From Hoplostethus atlanticus (lineage: Eukaryota > Chordata > Actinopteri > Trachichthyiformes > Trachichthyidae), in assembly GCA_034670405.1 (NCBI GenBank), contig JAXDDX010000360.1, positions 62,001 through 126,000 on the forward strand: a stretch of DNA of 64,000 nucleotides, read 5' to 3'. Under the pieces are notes generated by a model. It ran no database searches. It worked only from the letters and a program-made list of their open reading frames with translations, and had not been told where the DNA came from. The position numbers were made by a program, and so were the translations under genes. The number at the start of each line of letters is the position of its first letter. Position 1 is the stretch's first letter. Shown piece after piece: positions 1 through 10,834 of the stretch.

Positions 1-207
1 CACACTGGCTGAATCAACGATCTAGCGATGAGTGACTGGAAGACCGGGGAAGATACTGGAGGCTTGATGGGTAGATGGAGATCAGGTGTGTAGGCAGGAA
101 CCGGGAGGGTGATTGGAGTGCCACGCCCACCACTCGTACACACACAGACAGGGACAGACAGGTAGAGACACATAGGGAACTCAGGGGGCACGGCTGAGAC
201 CGTGACA
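1..207 (-). mobile_element. Ty3/Gypsy LTR, partial copy cut by window edge
   Basis: Read on the minus strand, this piece starts with TGTCACGGTCTC at position 207 and runs off the window at base 1. It aligns along its length with 60016-60224, the LTR next to a chromodomain-type Gypsy pol region, but is clearly more diverged than the LTR pieces at 60-62.6 kb are from each other. It is a fossil; whether it is a solo LTR or one end of a longer copy cannot be seen here. Confidence 0.7.
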
Positions 208-694
208 CTAATTCAAATTATAAAATGCCAGAATGAACTCACAAAGTGTCACGTGAAACTGATAAAAGAAAAGGTAACTGTCCTCTTTAGGTGAAATCTT
301 TGTTTTCAAAGATTATTACACTCAATTCAATAGTTTGTCTCTGCTTTTTACTCACATTTCTGTTTCTGTGTCTTCAATAATTTAACCTATGCTAGAAGGG
401 GCATTAATTTGTGCTGAGGATGCTATCGAGAATGCTAATGAGAAAACTGTTCCCTTTATGAGATGGTGCTCTTCGCCCCCGGTTCTCTCGCTAAATGCTA
501 ATGCTAGCTAGGTAACGTTAGCCAGATCTTGCCTCTAGCTACCGCCAGACAGGTGAAACTGTTTGCTCATGGTTTTCTCCATCCACATAGAACATTGCTC
601 AGTTGGCCTTGGCTTGTCTTTACTCAAGTTAGGTTTTCTCAGCTTATTAATGTTTTTACTCCACAGATGGAGAGATTGTCTGTTGGGTAGGGGG
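208..694. other. Intergenic stretch, no gene seen
   Basis: No coding similarity or transposon termini are recognised. The last eight bases, 687-694 (GTAGGGGG), are the left target-site duplication of the hAT element that follows. Confidence 0.5.
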
Positions 695-1779
695 TAGTGC
701 TGCACGATTTGGTGAAAAAGTCATATTGCAATTATTGTGGACAATATTGCAATTTGCAATTGCGATATAATAAACAAATGGTATCGTGAGTCTACTTGCT
801 TGGTTATCAAGGAAAATGCACAGATTACCGATAATTTTGAAATGCGTATTTCTCAACTCAAACATACAAACTTAAACTAGCATACAAAATATAAAAACAA
901 AAAAATGTGTACAGTACTGTTTTCAAAATAATGTAATATTTTACAAAATTAAATAAATAACATAACAAAAATATATTTTTCAAAATAAAGGCATTTCTGC
1001 AAACTTGTTAGGTTTTCTCAATAGAACAACTAAATAAATAGAACAATAAATAAGAAAATACTAATTTTCATTAAAATAAGACCCAAACAAATAATGCCCA
1101 AACAAACAAGGACATTTAAGCAGGGTGTAACATAAAAATTAGTGATTAAGTTACAAAATGGGGCATACTTTGTACAACCTCTTCTAAAAATGAAACTGGA
1201 TTCAGGCTACATCCACACTAATACATTTTTGTTTTAAAACAGAGTTTTTAAACTAAAAGGATCTCCGTCCACACAAGCGTTTTAGCACCGTTTCAGAAAT
1301 TATCTCCGTCCCTGACTTCACGCAGCTTTCATAGACTACCTTTGTCACGTTTCTACCATCCTCTTCCTGCAACAACTCAACCCTCTTGCTTTCATAGACT
1401 ACTTTTGTCACATTTCCACCGTCCATTTCAGAGCGAGACTTCTCCTTGAGTGAGACTTTAGTTTTTTTGTTAAAAAAAGGTATATTTCTGTAGCGATCCT
1501 TTCAGTAATGTTGTCAGACACTTGTCAGAGACACGAATAACAATCTGGACCTGTCAGTGGCAAAAACAAGCACTTTTAGTGGAAGTACTTTGATCGCGCG
1601 CACTTGCCCCTACAGATTATGTTGTAGCCATCGAGCCCGTTTCGCGATTGCTGACTGAGCCGATCTACCGGAGCAATTCCGAAACTTTTTGGATCTATTT
1701 TGCGGTATAAATGGAGATTTTGTAGATATAGAGCCCAGGTTTAAAAATACTGGAATTCTCCTTTAATCGTGCAGCACTA
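695..1779. mobile_element. hAT non-autonomous DNA transposon
   Basis: The ends form a perfect 15-bp terminal inverted repeat, TAGTGCTGCACGATT at 695-709 and its complement at 1765-1779. It is flanked by a perfect 8-bp target-site duplication GTAGGGGG at 687-694 and 1780-1787. The 8-bp duplication and TIR are diagnostic of hAT. No transposase reading frame is visible, so it is non-autonomous. It contains another repeat at about 1365-1760 that recurs inverted at 63718-64000, and a fragment near 1204-1300 resembling 51340-51435. Confidence 0.85.
1365..1760 (-). repeat. Interspersed repeat shared with the right end of the window
   Basis: The reverse complement of this stretch aligns with 63718-64000. 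Shared landmarks include the GGAATTCCAGTATTTTTAAA block, the CTCCGGTAGATCG block, the doubled TGTCTGACA and the CTCACTCAAGGAGAAGTCTC block. The right-hand copy lacks roughly 80 bases after the CGGTAGATCG block. Family name not known to me. Here the repeat lies inside the hAT element 695-1779; the right-hand copy does not show the hAT terminus next to it. Confidence 0.65.
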
Positions 1780-1787
1780 GTAGGGGG

Positions 1788-3924
1788 GGTGCATATTTTT
1801 AGACTGCCAGTTGTAAACATAACCCATTGAGTAATCCCCCCCGATCACCTTGAAATGTGTTGCTTTTCTTTTACCTTAGCTCTTGGTAGGTCTCACTGGC
1901 CTCAGACTTAATGTGCATAATAGTTTGGTTGAATAATGTATCCTCCTTCTTTGATTTTAAAGTTGCGAGCGGAATTCATCAATCCATAGTTTTTTCTTTC
2001 TGTTTAAAGATCCAATAGTGACTGGCATCAAAGCAAAGGAGCCTCTGTTTCTGTACTGCCCCAGTAGTGGGGCTTTTTTGTTTTTGCATTTCCCGGCAAA
2101 TATTTTTGCATCCTTAACTTAGTCTCGCCTTAGATCCAAATAAGACGGATTCTTTTCTTTTTATAGAAACCTCCCAAGAGAAATCTATGTTAAGTGATTT
2201 TCCAAATGAACTCTGATGTGGGACATAGATGCTGTCATTTATATAACATCTCTGAACGCGTGGAGATCAACATGTGTTGCAATATTGTGTTGTTCCTGTA
2301 CTTATTGACTGTAACCTTGCTTGTCCAAGCTCACTAGTCTATTATGTCCTCATTCACATAGTGAACAACAATATGCATTAAAAAATATATTACAAAAATA
2401 TATTCTATTGATTACCAACAGTAATTTGAATTTACATTTTGCTATATGCTATAAAAGGAGGTCTTGTAGAGTGTTTTTGAATACATGTACGTGCATTTTT
2501 TTGAATACATACTTAGTATGTGAATAAATAGTGAGGCTTCACTGTACTCTGTTCCTTTCCCTGGACAATTCAGTTCTGCTCTTGGAGTTTGTTAATAAAG
2601 ATGCTACACACTTGACCTACCAATGCAGAATCGGAAACTTGGCACCTTCCCAGTTTGACTGAAAGCATATTCATTATATGACAGGGCAAACTCGAGACGA
2701 TACACAAGGAATTCACTAGGAAACCAAACAGCAGGTACACTTCAAAAAGACGTGTCTCAGAGAGAGGCCTGAAAGCTTCGTACAAGGTGAGTTACCGCAT
2801 AGCAAAGGCCATGAAACCCCACATCATCGGGGGAAAGCCTTATTTTGCCTGCTACAATAGATATGGTAAACACACTGTGTGGGGAAGCAGAAGCAAACAA
2901 ACTTACATCCATACCATTGTTGGACAATACAGTGAAACAAAGAATCAGCGATACTGCAAGCAACCAAGAGGAAACGCTGAATGAGCGCTTGAAAATCACA
3001 CCTGCATATGTGGCACAAAAATGGCACGAAAATACAGCAATAAATCTACATACATTTATAATTTCATTTATTTCATCCACGAAATGCGTTTTCAATTCCA
3101 TATACGAAATTAAAAGTCACACACTAAATTAAGTCTTGTTTCTGCATTCTGTGGATGAAATGAAACAAGGTGTTTTTGGATTTTATGGGACATTCTGTGC
3201 CACAAAACAAATTTTGGGGTAACATTTGGCAGCCCACAAATTTTGATACATCACAAATGTATACTTGCCGTGGTCTTTGTTAATGAGTGATTGTTGTGAT
3301 TTGTCAGTCTGGTCCGTTCAGCTTTTCTTATGGCTATCATTCCAATCAGGATGCTGATGTGAAGGAATGGGACTCTTTGTCCTGATGTTTGGGGATGCCC
3401 TCAATAAGATTGGAACTGGGTCATCGTGTAGAAGGCTCTATACTGTATGTCAACCCTGCAATGCCGACTAGCATTGTTAGCACCACACTGCAGATAGTTA
3501 TTTTTGCTTTGTAATCTATAAAGTTAAATTGACAATGTGCCCTTGATGCAGTCCATGTTTTTATTTTTGACTTGCCACCTTTCTGTCTCTTAAAGATATC
3601 TGGTGCAATTTTATACTGTGTGTGTGTATATGTGTGTATGGTTGTATGTGTGTGAAGTGCAAGGGAATTTGTCTAAATGAATACTGTGAATACCGTAATT
3701 ACCCTTTAATAAACCCATTTATTGCAACAAATGGTAATAAAAGTAAATAAAAGTTATGTTTGGTGTTGATGGCTCTGTACTTAACAGTCTTAAGTGTTAA
3801 GCCACCCATGTTATCATTTTAAGAGCCACTGTAGGGCTCAAACGCATAGAACTATAGCAGGTGGAGGCTGCGGTGATGGAGGTAAAGCTTTACCAAGATG
3901 CAGTTTTGGTGCAGCAGCCCGTAT
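1788..3924. other. Intergenic stretch, no gene seen
   Basis: Short open frames around 2.6-3.1 kb overlap one another on both strands and have no recognisable domains or splice structure, so I do not call a gene. A 66-base segment at 3719-3784 recurs as a direct repeat at 4903-4956. Bases 3917-3924 (GCCCGTAT) are the target duplication of the next element. Confidence 0.5.
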
Positions 3925-4717
3925 TAGGGATGTGCATGACTGATTTTCGAATAGTCTACTGTTCTTAAGACCGAATTTCGAAAATTCAGTTATTCTTTTT
4001 AATAGAATGGATCATTAAAATCAAAGGGTATTGCACATAAATAGGCACTTCAAGCGATCGTTTCGGCGTCTGGTCTAATTTTTCTGGATTCGTGAGCGAT
4101 CGTGCCAAGCTGGGCAGAAAGTCAGACACAGGAACAGCATAGAGCATCCGGTCAATTTCCAAAATATAACAACATATCTATGTGTCTAAACAGAGAGCGA
4201 GAGAGACACAGACAAGCAGACAGAGAGAGATTGTATGTACATTTTTTGTTTTTATTTCACACTTTCTTTGGCAATGTAAACGTATGTTTCCCATGCCCCT
4301 TTGAATTGAGAGAGAGAGAGAGAGCGACGAGCAGGCACACACGCACAAGCAGACAGAGAGAGATGGAGGGAGAGAGAGAGACTACATTGAGAAAACCAGC
4401 GCAGATCGGCGCCGAACAGCGCGTCTGGTGTGAACAACCAAACCCCTGCTCGCTCGATCGGCGCTGATCGCGGCGCTTCCTTTTCCTTCCGCATCCAGTG
4501 TGACCCGGGCGTAAGGATAAGTCCTCCCACCGAAGTAGTATTAGTATAGTAGTATTAGCCTATATTTTGGTTGTAACTAAACCATTCATTAAAAATAAAT
4601 AAATAAATAATAATAATAATATATATATATATTTATTTTTTTTCGATTCTGACATGAAAATCGAATGTGGAGACTGGCACGACTATTCGAAAATTCGAAA
4701 ATTCTAACTCATCCCTA
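3925..4717. mobile_element. hAT MITE with TAGGGATG-type ends
   Basis: The element begins TAGGGATGTGCATGACT and ends in the partial complement AACTCATCCCTA, with TTCGAAAATTC-like sequence inside both ends. It is bounded by a perfect 8-bp target duplication GCCCGTAT at 3917-3924 and 4718-4725. No transposase frame is visible. The interior holds purine-rich AGAG tracts and a CpG-rich stretch at about 4395-4515. Open frames over the AGAG tracts are low-complexity artefacts. Confidence 0.85.
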
Positions 4718-4725
4718 GCCCGTAT

Positions 4726-5418
4726 AGCAGTAATCAGTGTGAGAGGAGGTTGTTTAAATAAACTGTGTTGTCATGAGAATAGATTGTGATTGGAGTGCGT
4801 AGAGATCAGCTAATAGGCTAGCACACTGACTCTGTGTGCTGCCTGAACTAATGCCATGTTCCATTTCAATTAGGAAACCCTCTCTTCACAGATTCAACCA
4901 GTTATTGCAACAAATGGTAATAAAGTTATGTTTGCCATTCATGGCTCTGCACTTAAGCTGCTCCCGGCTTATCCAGCAAGCATGATAAATCAGGGAGTGC
5001 AATGCAAACCCCCAACCCTGCAGAACCATACGGCAAAACACAAATGGTGCAATGGTGCAAATGTGAAACAAGCCTTTGCAGACCTCAAGCATACATCCTG
5101 TCAGAGGTCATTCTACCATTAAGTAAACTATGCCTTGCTGACCTCAGCTATTAGGTCTTAGGACTTATAAGGAAGGGATGCAAGCATGCATCCAATGAGT
5201 GGTCATTCTAGTTAGAACCTAAGGTTTACTAAGTGCAATTTCCCCTGAAGATATTGTTTCATGCCTTGAGCCGCACCATAAGATACCTTGATGCATGGGA
5301 ACTATTCTACTAATCAATCAGTATAACTGAAGCAAGCCAACCACAAATTAATTGACACTTAAATAGCAACACGTCTCAATTATTGGCACTCAAGACCTTC
5401 TGAGCTGAGCTAATGGTT
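4726..5418. other. Intergenic stretch with a duplicated 54-base segment
   Basis: Contains 4903-4956, a direct repeat of 3719-3784 sharing the TTGCAACAAATGGTAATAAA start and the ATGGCTCTG(C/T)ACTTAA end. Nothing else is recognised. Confidence 0.45.
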
Positions 5419-5690
5419 TTAGCTTCCAATCGAATTTAATGTGCATAAGCTACCAAGGACCAACAACCCCATGGTTTTCAGAATGGACGCTGGGGCTACT
5501 GCTGCTGCCATTCCAGCACGGAAGGAGTAGGCAGCGTACAGCTCAGGGGATAGCCCGCAGAGTTTGCAGAGGAGATGAATACAAGCAGTGAACCAGGACC
5601 TCGTGGTGACCTTCCCTTTGTCCGTCACAAACAAAGGTTGTTCTTTCCTTGCATTAGGGCGCCATCGCAGGAGCAATGTTTTAACTAGAT
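5419..5690 (-). mobile_element. Tyrosine-recombinase fossil (DIRS/Ngaro-like retroelement)
   Basis: The minus-strand translation carries a stretch like the C-terminal half of DIRS/Ngaro tyrosine recombinases: a PLFVT turn, a TRSWF block, then LCGLSPELY followed by SFRAG and ILKTMG, which line up with the usual HSFRIGAAT...IKTLGRW region. Only this fragment remains, so it is a broken fossil. A Crypton origin is an alternative that cannot be excluded by eye. Confidence 0.45.
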
Positions 5691-7004
5691 TAACGTCATT
5701 ACCTGCATGGTTCTGATTCCTCAGCTAAGGAGAGATCACCACAGCGGGTGGAATGAATGGCGCTGCTATGGCGTTGTGACGTCAATCATATGCAGCAGAA
5801 GTTAAACACCTGCAAGAGAGGAGGTGCACGTTTCCAAAACTTGGATGCATCCGTCTCGCTGAGGGAAGACTGAATATTATTGAGTGCGGCAATGGATGTT
5901 GCTGCTCATTAGACTGCCATTTTGCAGTCTGTCCCTTTTTGCATCCGGCCAATTTGCCAATTTTCTCGCGTACAGCCTTTTCATGGGGAGCTTCACCCAA
6001 TGAATGGTTACTTCTTGGAGTCTACGCCAAAGCTTGTCTATTTATTGCTTTCAATAAATCATGTTCGTAAACCTCAATTCGTAAACTTAGTCTCCTAGGT
6101 TTATGTGAATTATGATGTATCAAAGTAGAAAAGCTGCGTGGAAAAGGCAAATTTGAATACAATTACCTCAGTTTTGCAAATAAGTTTATACACTCGCTCG
6201 AAATAAATAGCGACTTTGTGAAATGTCTGTGAAATGTGTGTACACCACGACCTCCAGAAATGTCATATGTGTTGTCTCTATCGAGGTTGTATGGCCATTA
6301 GTTGGTACATTAGTATATCACCACATGCATTTCTTTGTTTCATCTTCGGATGAAAACGTGAACTATAACCAACATTAGACAGAACAAGAACAACTTGCCC
6401 AATACTACCATTTTTCGCATAGGTGTGTTTTCTGACGTCGCTACATTCGGGAAGCCAGTTTATTCGCTCCAACCCAACTGCTGAAAACATGCCTAATTCA
6501 CATTTTTCTCTTTTGCAACATTTCAAACCTAAAATTTGGAGGGGAACCCAGCTATTGGCTCAAAAAGATGGCCTTCCCAATGAATATGATATTTGCAATC
6601 ACACGAAGCCAGCGCATGTCTGCCAAGTACAGCTTAGATTGATGAACCAACCTCTGCTCCATTCACTACAGTATCTAACCCTTGAACGCCCCATCTCCTC
6701 ATCAAACCTTCCTCTCCTTTACCGTTATACGGTAAAGGAGGTAGTGTAGTGTAGGAAAAATGGATGTTTTGAACTTCTAACATAAACTCCAGTTGCTGGA
6801 TCTCGTGGAAAAATGTTATGACTGCATTTTATGCTTTGTAACGATTGCTCTTGAATTTACTGCTCAAAGATACAGAGAAAGCGTAGAGTGTTTCTCGCTC
6901 TCTTTCTCTCTCATTCTCTCACACACACACACAGTACCAATACTTAGATTTAGACTTTGTTACGCCATCCTCCTAATCCTCGCATTGGACTCACTGGCAT
7001 TATT
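5691..7004. other. Intergenic stretch, no gene seen
   Basis: Several open frames of 70-110 codons occur (for example near 6423-6749) but none shows a domain, good splice sites or a conserved-looking composition. A small inverted sequence surrounds CCTTTACCGTTATACGGTAAAGG at 6717-6739. Confidence 0.4.
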
Positions 7005-7066
7005 ACATTACATTACATTACATTACAGTCATTTAGCAGACGCTTTTATCCAAAGCGACTTACAAT
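7005..7066 (+). repeat. Widespread teleost repeat end with TTACA pentamer tail
   Basis: A run of ATTACATTACATT units leads into CATTTAGCAGACGC, TTTTATCCAAAGCG and ACTTACAATAAGTGC. This combination is a common interspersed signature of fish genomes. A diverged copy in the opposite orientation lies at 37395-37471. The parent family is not assigned here. Confidence 0.65.
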
Positions 7067-7444
7067 AAGTGCAATTATTACATGTATTAATATTGTCAAA
7101 AAAAACACCAAGTGCAAGTAATCTAAATCACTGATCGATTTTTTACATAAAGGGATAATCTGGTGGAAAATCCTGTGTTTAGCGCTGCGATTTGAAGGCA
7201 CAGCCGTTCTCTCAATTACACACACACGCACACATACACACATATAGTTTGGGATTAGACAGTAGAAGGAAGGTACGATGTTATAGCGATCTCTAGCCTC
7301 AGCTGTCCTGGTGTTATCGACCAGGGATGCCATCCATCCTAATGCTTCTCTCATAGCCGTTTATCAGTATCAACATATTAAAGTTAAGTCAATTAATGGG
7401 TTTTTCAAGGCTGATACCGCTATTTTTGGTTGAACCTGCAGCAT

Positions 7445-7479
<35 letters not shown>
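7445..7479. repeat. (CTAT)n microsatellite
   Basis: About nine perfect CTAT units. Confidence 0.9.
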
Positions 7480-7977
7480 CCTCACTTCTCCCTTCTGAAT
7501 TTTTCTTTCCTCCTATTGCTCTCCTCCCCTAATCTCTTCATTGCTGTGCTCTTCTCTCTTTTATTCAGTTCAGGGTGAGTAAAAGGAAGAAAGAGAGACA
7601 TAGTTAGACTATAGACTATATAAAACATTAAGGGCTATATATGATTTGTAGTATATGCTCATCACTCCTCATCTGTCTGTAAAGGACAACTCATTAAATA
7701 CCAATGGATTATATTTAATTTATGAGTGGATGGTCTGGTTTGTTCCTGTCAGAGAGAGAGCAAGGCTGTTAGAGAGAGCAGAAAAAGAGAGGAAGCGAGC
7801 AAGAGGAAGAGAGAGTGAATGGGAGAAAAGTGGATAAATGAGAAATAAAGAGAGAGAGAGTGAGAACAACAACACAGCATCATTCTCATTGGCAGGACCA
7901 GACTGCCCAGCCAAGCCTGCCAGCTCATCTCAGCCTGGGTCAAAGCATGATGGAAAACTACCAGTGTCCACAGTCCA

Positions 7978-7978
<1 letters not shown>
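7480..7978. other. Intergenic stretch, purine-rich, no gene seen
   Basis: GAGA-rich sequence at about 7750-7865 makes opposing low-complexity open frames that I do not accept as coding. Confidence 0.4.
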
Positions 7979-8040
<62 letters not shown>

Positions 8041-8076
8041 TGCGTGTGCGTGTGCGTGTGCGTGTGCGTGTGTTGT
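7979..8076. repeat. (TG)n microsatellite grading into (TGCG)n
   Basis: Roughly 29 TG units followed by alternating TGTGCG units. The Cys-Val open frames over it are repeat artefacts. Confidence 0.9.
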
Positions 8077-8539
8077 GACCAGACAGTGTTTTCACTGGAA
8101 ATGCCCTCTCTGCTCCCCTTGGTCCATCGACAGATTATTGGAAAATGTCTGGCGTTTCTGTATTAGCCTCTACCAGCTAACAACTCCCCTGAGGGGCCGA
8201 CTAGCCATTCACCGCCCCACTCTCTCTGTAACAGTTTTCCATTGGTGCTGAGCCGCTGTCAATCTAGGGACATGTACACCCACAGACACACGCTCGCCGA
8301 TGAAGCCACTGATAGATTGTACCTTTCTACAGCTCTGTACACACGCCAGCAGATGTATCGGTTTCCTTTTCCACCAGTTCATATGTAATGTAAATCAGTA
8401 AAATGCAAACATCGAAAATTCTGTCAATAGCCAACATAGTATGAATTTGTCGTAGACAGTAGAAACTCTTTATTGGCACCACAAAGACTCTCTGTCTTTA
8501 ACATCTTCATTTTATTGTAGTTTTATATTTGTATTCTTT
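8077..8539. other. Intergenic stretch, no gene seen
   Basis: No recognised domains or repeat termini. Confidence 0.4.
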
Positions 8540-8965
8540 ATTTCTATATATTATCCTATTTTATTGATCTTATTTTATCTTACTTCATCTTGTCTTATCT
8601 CTTATCGTACCCCATCTTATCTCATTTCATGTTATTGTATCATATCTTATTATATCTCATCGAATCTTATATTGTATCTTATGTAATATATCATCATGTT
8701 GTATCTCATAGTTTTGTGTGATATCATGTCCTATTGTATCTCTCTTAACTAATGTTTTCGCATTGTATCTTATGGTATTGTATCTGATCACATGTTATCG
8801 TATCTTATGTTATCATATCATGTATTTTTTTCTATCTTTTATTTTTTTATACTTATTGTATTGTATCTTATCATATCTTGTTGTATCTTATCGTATCATA
8901 TCCTATTGTATCGGATCGTATCTTAGTGTATTGTATCTTATTTTATTGTATAGTATCATATGTTT
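8540..8965. repeat. Degenerate TATCTTAT-type tandem array
   Basis: About 425 bases are built of 5- and 10-base units with cores TATCT, TATCATAT and TTGTATCTTA, with frequent substitutions. This is an old, decayed simple-sequence array. Open frames rich in Tyr, Leu and Ile over it are by-products. Confidence 0.75.
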
Positions 8966-10109
8966 AGCTTCAGTCCCACCTTTGATTTAGTCATCATGGT
9001 CGCAATATACTGACAGTGCAAATGGACAACATTGCTTTCAGTAGGTTCGGGTGTCATCATCATTGTGGGAGGTGGGCTTAAGGCACAACTGTGTGAAAGA
9101 AATCTGTCCATAGCTCTCCTTTACATCTTGCCTGCATACAATTATCTCACTCTGAATTCTTTAGCAAAGCCCTGTGCAAATACCAGTGTTTGTAATGCGG
9201 AGTGGGTGACAGGGAGTATTACTGAAGGGATTAGGGGGTGAGGGTATGGGTTTTACTGGGTTTATGGGAAGAGACATGGGGATCAAGATGGGTGCCAGTG
9301 TCCCTCTTCCTGTCTCTCTTGTTGATCTATTTTGTCCTCTTTCTCTCTTTGTCTCTCTATCACTCTTTTTTTCTTTCTTTCTTTCTTTCCTTCCCTCTGT
9401 TTTATCTCATCCCCTTCCCTATGTTTCTCTACTCTGTTCTGTCTGTTCCCTCTTATCACTGCTCTGTCTCTCCCCAATTTATCCAACTACGTTTTGAATT
9501 CTCTTCCCTCCTTCCATAGAGTATCTTCTCACCTACTCTCCTCTTGCCCTTCTGCTTTCCTAATGACAACACTATTATGAGTCCTTGCAGTCTAGAAAAT
9601 CAGTAAATGTGTATAGTTGTGGTGGATTCTCAAACCAACAGCAGCAATAAAAGTCCCCAGTGGGTCCAGCACACCACTGCAGGAACACTTATGTCGCAAC
9701 GTTGGCTGTGTATGCTATTGTAGTGTCTATAACTTTTTCTATTACATTAACTAATTTGACCATTACCCTGGGATTACTGTGTGCGCTTCTCCATTGGAAG
9801 CATGTATTCCTAATGAAAACAGAAATGGAAATGTACAGTGTGATGCTGCCTTATTGTTCCTCAGTTTGATTCATGGAAATGTGCTGTACATTAGTTCAGT
9901 ATGCCTTTTCCAAACGCACAGAACAGACTCTTCCCCCTTTCAACCCCTCACTTTAAACATGATGAAGACAAAGACCAGCCTTAACAAGGTAACAGCAAAC
10001 AATCCCCCCCCCCCCCCCGCCCCGCCCACCAGTGATGCACTCACCCCTTGGGTCAATCAATAACAGAATGCATCGTCCCTCGAAGGTGGTGGTGGTGTAG
10101 CAGTTGTGG
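8966..10109. other. Intergenic stretch, pyrimidine-rich, no gene seen
   Basis: Contains a TTTC-rich tract at about 9340-9420 and a run of C at 10004-10022. The open frames here are low complexity. Confidence 0.4.
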
Positions 10110-10430
10110 CCTTTCAAAGTTTGAAAATTTGACATTTATTTATAGTATAATTCTTTAAACACGAGAAGACAGTGCCAAAATGCATTATCCCTACAAGTCT
10201 GCTCAAACTTGGACCCGTGGTTTCTGAGATATCACAAATGTTACAAATTCTGACCGTATAGCGCCCCCATCAGGCCAATCAGTGTAATATTTTAATATCT
10301 GGAACACAGTGCAAAGATGCGCTATCCCTCCAGGTTTCATCAAAATCAGACCAGTGGTGTCTGAGATACCACCTGAGAAATCACGTTTGACAAATGGACG
10401 GAAACCACCTGATCCACAGTCCCCCTCCAT
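10110..10430. repeat. Probable fish interspersed repeat fragment
   Basis: Two paralogous-looking half copies occur in tandem: a CAGTGCCAAAATGC block with ACCCGTGGTTTCTGAGATA near 10170-10232, and a CAGTGCAAAGATGC block with ACCAGTGGTGTCTGAGATA near 10307-10370. The internal similarity supports a repeat. Its family is not known to me. Confidence 0.35.
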
Positions 10431-10492
10431 TTATTTGCGTGGGGTAAAACAAATACATTACCTTGTTTTGACCTGTAGTTGTACAGGTAGTT

Positions 10493-10596
10493 GGTTCTAG
10501 GTAGAACCAAAAAGGGGTTTTCAGATGAAAAGGGTTCTAGATAGAACCCTACACCTCTGCAAAGAAACCCTTTGGAACTTTTTTTCTTAGAGTGTA
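10493..10596. mobile_element. Short MITE end (GGTTCTA / TTCTTAGAGTGTA type)
   Basis: A pattern of GGTTCTAGxTAGAACC, AAAGAAACCC and finally TTTTTTTCTTAGAGTGTA matches a very common teleost MITE whose ends read TACACTCTAAGAAAA. Only one terminus is clear. Confidence 0.5.
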
Positions 10597-10825
10597 TATC
10601 AGATGTCATGTGATGGATGGATGAATGAACAAACGAATGGACGATTGAATCCAATCCGAGACCGATCCATACTCCCAATAAACTAAACAACTTCCCTGCT
10701 TCTTTGCCCTCCTCTCACCCACGCAGAGCAGACGTTTGCCTCACAATTAAGATGACTCACCATTTCTAAGCCAAACCTCTGACATCCCTTCTTCTCTCCT
10801 CTCGCTCATCCTCTTATCCCACCAG

Positions 10826-10834
10826 CTCTTCAGT
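10826..10834 (+). promoter_or_regulatory. Splice acceptor and 5' UTR remainder before the hisat start
   Basis: A long pyrimidine tract ending CCCACCAG at 10825 is a good 3' splice site only nine bases before the start codon, which implies the mRNA begins in an upstream non-coding exon. Confidence 0.6.

Noticed and set aside
6423-7068. Open frames of 91-108 codons as possible small genes
   Set aside because: Overlap with frames on the other strand, microsatellite content and no domain.
7838-8251. Open frames of up to 137 codons over the TG microsatellite
   Set aside because: They are Cys-Val runs produced by the repeat in several frames at once; no domain or splice support.
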